Source: Euperipatoides rowelli (lineage: Eukaryota > Onychophora > Udeonychophora > Euonychophora > Peripatopsidae). Taken from it: DNA of 11,565 nt. The number at the start of each line of letters is the position of its first letter. Position 1 is the first letter of the stretch. The stretch lies in assembly GCA_003024985.2 (NCBI GenBank), contig PXIH01S0032196.1; one strand, 5' to 3'. The notes under the pieces were generated by a model. It worked only from the letters and a program-made list of their open reading frames with translations, had not been told where the DNA came from and did not search any database. A program made the position numbers and the translations under genes. Below are positions 8,894 to 11,565 of this stretch, in pieces.

Positions 8894-8928
8894 ATTATTT
8901 CTAGCATGTCAAACATGCTTGAAATAAT
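8894..8928. other. 16-bp hairpin with 3-nt loop
   Basis: ATTATTTCTAGCATGT (8894-8909) and ACATGCTTGAAATAAT (8913-8928) are inverted copies with one mismatch, separated by CAA. It is the strongest short stem in the window. Pairing weakens quickly beyond the 16 bp, so it is shorter than a typical microRNA precursor. It may be the centre of a palindromic MITE or an isolated cruciform-prone site. Confidence 0.65.
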
Positions 8929-9088
8929 AATAAATATACCATAATTATAAATTAAAATTGATACTAAAGATTAATGATATCCAGATAGAAGGCACAATAA
9001 TAATACTGTATTAAAACGGAAACTTGGTAAGGTCTCAAAGGCCATAAAAATTAAAATAGAGAATATACATACAGTATATACAGTATAT

Positions 9089-9248
9089 TGAGAGATTTAT
9101 AGAGATAATGAGATAGATAGAGATAGATAGATAGATAGATAGAATAGAGAGATAGAGAGCGATAGAGATAGCTAGAGAGAAAGAGAAAAAGATTAGAGAG
9201 ATAGAAATTAGAGATAGAGATTAGATAGAGATTAGAGATGACTATAGA
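9089..9248 (+). repeat. GATA/AGAGAT microsatellite, interrupted
   Basis: The region is almost wholly built from AGAT, AGAGAT and GATTAGA words. The longest pure part is five GATA units at 9122-9141. It is the left portion of a compound low-complexity block that continues to 9696. C is almost absent from the + strand. Confidence 0.9.
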
Positions 9249-9300
9249 GATAGATACTGTAGATAGATACTGCAGATAGATACTGTAGATAGATACTGTA
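9249..9300 (+). repeat. 13-bp minisatellite GATAGATACTGTA, four copies
   Basis: Units start at 9249, 9262, 9275 and 9288. Three are identical and the second has one change (CTGCA for CTGTA). The unit looks like a GATA repeat joined to the ACTGTA word that is common throughout this window. The array then returns to GATAGATAAATA. Confidence 0.92.
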
Positions 9301-9316
9301 GATAGATAAATAAAAA

Positions 9317-9696
9317 GTGAGTGTGGGAGTGAGTGTGATAGTGAGATTGAGTGAATGTGAGAGCAAGAGTAAGTGTGAATGAGAGAGAGTGAGGGAGTGT
9401 GTGTGAAAATGACAAGTAGTCAGGGAGTGAATGAAAGTGAGTGAAGTAGGGAGTGAGTGTCAATGAATGAGAGTAAGGCAGTGAGTGAGTGTTAGAGTGT
9501 GAATGAGGGAGAGTGATTGAGAATGAGTGAATGAGAATGAGTAAATGAGAGTGAGTATGAGTAAGGGAGTGTGAGTGAGAGTGATAGAGTTAATGAGTGA
9601 TTGTGTGAATTACCAAGCAAGTGTGCATGCGTGAATGATTTCATGTATGTAAGAGTGTGAGAGTAAGTGTGAGTGAATGAGTGAGAGAGAGAGAGA
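9317..9696 (+). repeat. Degenerate GAGTG/GTGAA low-complexity satellite
   Basis: About 380 bp of interspersed GTGAGT, GAGTGA, GAATGA and GTGTGA words, ending in a (GA)n run before ATCC at 9696-9699. Cs are rare on the + strand, so the block is strongly strand-asymmetric. Open frames on the minus strand across it (9242-9463 and 9492-9701) read as long Ser-His-Thr-Leu strings and are products of the repeat, not genes. The spacing is too irregular for a single fixed unit. Confidence 0.88.
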
Positions 9697-10131
9697 TCCA
9701 CCTTTTTGTGAAGATCGATGTAAAAAATGTATACGGTAATAATTTCATTACAGTACTTTTCTTTATTAAAAAAAATAAGCAGAACTTTTTTTATTGTTAT
9801 CTAAACTGAAAAAAGAAAACGTACTTCTCCTTTCAACACTTTCCATTTGTAAACCGTGATATTTTAAACAATGTAATTAGAACAATGGTAATAATTCTCA
9901 ATTCACATTATTTCAAAATCGTGTAAATTAAACTCACCTAAATCGAGAACTACTTGTATTATGTACTATTTCTTTTAATAATTTTTTTAAAAAAATATAT
10001 TATCAATTTCTACTATTTTATTTTCATAAGGTTTGTAAATGATCTGAAAGTGGAGTGTCTGAATAAAACTATCATTTTTTTTTTTATGTTGAACTATATT
10101 TTGAAGAGTATAAATTTTGCTTAATTCTTAG

Positions 10132-10200
10132 GTTTTACTAAAAGAAGGAAGCTTCCTGAAACTATCCCGAAAAGGATTACAGCCAAGGAAATTTTTTCTT
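10132..10200 (+). CDS. FGD6: Exon C: start of the first PH domain, FGD-family protein
   Basis: This exon has 69 nt, 23 complete codons, phase 0 at both ends. The acceptor AG is at 10130-10131 and the donor GTGAGT at 10201-10206. The product starts VLLKEGSFLKLSRK and ends QPRKFFL, the first two beta strands of the PH domain that follows DH in FGD proteins. Vertebrate FGD6 has a very similar VFLKEG, MKLSRK and QPRMFFL pattern, which is the main reason for naming FGD6 over FGD1-5. This PH domain binds membrane phosphoinositides and helps position the DH domain for Cdc42 exchange. The rest of the PH domain and the expected FYVE and second PH domains must lie downstream. Joining to exon B as KPGR-VLLKEG needs no frame adjustment. 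Confidence 0.92.
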
Positions 10201-10612
10201 GTGAGTAATTTTATTTATATTTACTGTAAAGGTAGACATTATAATACATTCACACCATAAAATGTTGACAAAATATACCAAACCAGACAGATCTGATATT
10301 GCAACATCACTAAGTTACATCACTTTTCAGTAAATTTAATCTTTTCTGCACAATGCATGCAAGTTTGAGCATCCATGTTTTTTACGGATCTTTCTGAGAG
10401 TTTCTATCTTGGAGCAGCCTCTCAAGAAAAGCACAACTCAGCACTGAGCTGAGAAGAGAAAAAGCCGAGTCAAATCAATCGATTGGCAGATTAATTAGCT
10501 GCTCCTGACTTGCTTTTTCTTAAACAAAATATTCAACATAAGACGTTTTATGATTTCCATTGCTATTCTCAGCATTGGCAAGCATGATTTTTGTACAGGA
10601 AAAAAAATAATT

Positions 10613-10625
10613 CCCCCCCCCCCCC
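10613..10625 (+). repeat. Poly-C homopolymer
   Basis: Thirteen Cs follow AATAATT. Runs of this length are error-prone in sequencing, so the length may be off. Confidence 0.9.
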
Positions 10626-10904
10626 ACTTGATGGAACTGTGGAATGGTTAAAGAAAATTCACCTTTCCTCCCACTGAGTAAGACTGCCTTTATTATTATG
10701 TACATTTAAAGGATATATAACATCAATTTCATTGCCATTAGGGCTCTGACAATACACATTTGTATTATCACATACTTTGACATAATCTAACATTTCCTTT
10801 TAGAACCCTAAGTGTGCCATGTTGCTTTCTAACTAAAACATACTAGTACCAGTACGCAATTTATACAAATATAATTGACATGCTTTAATTCTTAAATCAG
10901 CAAA

Positions 10905-11099
10905 ATGCCATACCCAGATAATGCTATAATAGCCTTACCTCACATCATTACTAGATTAAAACCCTGTAAACAAACAATAGTAGTGTTAAGAAATGTAAAA
11001 CAACTAGTTTTATTAACCCCTACTAGATCTGATAGCAAAATCGCTAGAATGTTTAAAACCCCAATAGCCGTTTCTGAAAGAATTAAAATATTATTTTAA
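10905..11099 (+). other. Unassigned 64-codon open frame, probably not a gene
   Basis: It starts MPYPDNAIIALPHI and ends SERIKILF before TAA. A stop codon lies four codons upstream of the ATG. It is less dominated by F, Y, N and K than other chance frames here, so it is recorded, but I recognise no domain. All arginines use AGA. It does not match the expected next FGD exon, although an AG precedes it. It could be a fragment of an old repeat-encoded protein or plain chance. Confidence 0.2.
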
Positions 11100-11542
11100 A
11101 TTGAATATAAAAAATCAATAGATGATATGCTGATTCACCTAAGGAAGTGATTTCTGGATGGATGCTATTAGGCCGCCAGGTAACGAAACCCTGGGTACCT
11201 CACACAGGATGGCAATAAAAAATGAACAACTGGCTGGAATATGAAATAGTTTATTCCAAAGGCAGTGAAGTAAACAATCTTTTAGCAACTCACTGATACA
11301 TACTGTATATAATTAAAGCATACAGTACACCCCTGTAATATTGTGATACCATACAAAAGGGCGGTCAAATGGCTAAACCAGACCAACCACATAAAAACAA
11401 AAAAAAATAATACTTGTTGGAGGTGGTGAAAGCCACTTCAGCAAGTAAGGCATGTGTGCAAAATTCTTTTAGCATTGATTCACACATGTAAGGAAATTGA
11501 TTGTTTTCCACATTGTATACAATCTGTTATGGCTAAGAGCAG

Positions 11543-11565
11543 CAGGGGCGTAAATAGTGCCCCCG
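11543..11565 (+). mobile_element. Possible left terminus of a hAT-like transposon, cut by the window edge
   Basis: CAGGGGCGTAAATAGTGCCC followed by CCG resembles the terminal inverted repeats of many animal hAT elements, which often begin CAGGGGCGTA and soon reach a run of Cs. That comparison is from memory. If it is correct, the 8 bases before it (AAGAGCAG, 11535-11542) would be the target duplication and should recur after the other end. Only 23 bp are visible. Confidence 0.4.

Larger units (their letters stand above)
5729..10131 (+). other. FGD6: Intron between exons B and C (phase 0, about 4.4 kb)
   Basis: The donor is GTTAGT at 5729. The acceptor is TTCTTAG ending at 10131, with a less uniform pyrimidine tract than the other two. 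No exon was recognised inside. It contains the 79-bp tandem repeat (6233-6620), a short (GA)n run near 7232-7244, and hairpins at 7694-7743, 8091-8118, 8381-8412, 8491-8507 and 8894-8928. A compound satellite follows at 9089-9696. The word CACACACGAC occurs twice (7264-7273 and 7785-7794). The rest of 6621-8890 and 9697-10131 is AT-rich without recognisable features. Confidence 0.87.
10201..11565 (+). other. FGD6: 5' part of the intron after exon C (partial, phase 0)
   Basis: The donor is GTGAGT. No downstream exon with the expected continuation of the PH domain was found. The sequence holds a small hairpin (CTCAGC at 10437-10442, GCTGAG at 10448-10453) and a 13-C run at 10613-10625. A weak inverted pair (TTAGGGCTCT near 10739, AGAACCCTAA near 10802) and an open frame at 10905-11099 follow. 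Around 11150-11220 the sequence is less AT-rich with no recognisable content. A possible transposon end begins at 11543. Confidence 0.8.

Noticed and set aside
9242-9701. Two minus-strand open frames (9242-9463 and 9492-9701) rich in Ser, His, Thr and Leu
   Set aside because: They are translations of the GAGTG/GATA satellite. The near absence of C and the repeat words prevent stops in that frame.
10437-10453. Hairpin CTCAGC...GCTGAG as an RNA gene
   Set aside because: A 6-bp stem alone is too short, and no tRNA or snRNA features surround it.
10520-10705. Minus-strand 61-codon open frame
   Set aside because: Crosses the poly-C run (read as a Gly string) and matches nothing known to me.
10891-10910. 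Splice acceptor leading into the next FGD exon
   Set aside because: An AG follows a pyrimidine-containing stretch, but the downstream frame does not carry the expected continuation of the PH domain.

Overview
This window looks like AT-rich, mostly intronic DNA from an animal nuclear genome, on the + strand of one split gene. Three short exons, 59, 69 and 69 nt, are bounded by GT and AG with matching phases. Joined, they encode 65 consecutive residues running from the last helix of a Dbl-homology (RhoGEF) domain, across the DH-PH linker, into the first strands of a PH domain. The sequence is that of the FGD family (FYVE, RhoGEF and PH domain proteins, exchange factors for Cdc42). Remembered family patterns, such as a PGRVxLKEG linker followed by LKLSRK and QPRxFFL, fit FGD6 best. 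The paralogue assignment is inference. None of the exons is long enough to stand out as an open reading frame.

Layout: 1-2037 is the 3' part of an upstream intron; 2038-2096 is exon A (end of DH); 2097-5659 is an intron; 5660-5728 is exon B (linker); 5729-10131 is an intron; 10132-10200 is exon C (PH start); 10201 to the end is the 5' part of the next intron. The expected next piece of the PH domain (an FND-LLY type motif) was not found downstream, so that exon should lie beyond the window.

The introns hold most of the other structure. There is an old hAT-like element around 411-710 and a C-rich region of recurring ACCCGAC words near 2733-3000. Between 3009 and 4059 lies a large imperfect inverted repeat with ~200-bp arms plus a further 15-bp exact inverted pair, which looks like nested or rearranged non-autonomous DNA transposon material. 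A five-copy tandem repeat of ~79 bp sits at 6233-6620. A compound satellite (GATA, then a 13-mer, then GAGTG/GTGAA) covers 9089-9696. Several short hairpins are scattered through, and what may be the first bases of a hAT transposon lie at the right edge.

The organism is probably a non-model invertebrate or basal chordate. Long AT-rich introns and frequent AGGCCTA-like and TACTGTA/TACAGTA words suggest a marine deuterostome to me, but this is impression, not proof. I see no operon, CRISPR array, tRNA, rRNA or prokaryotic feature, and no convincing new biological system. The best material is the exon chain and the repeat architecture.
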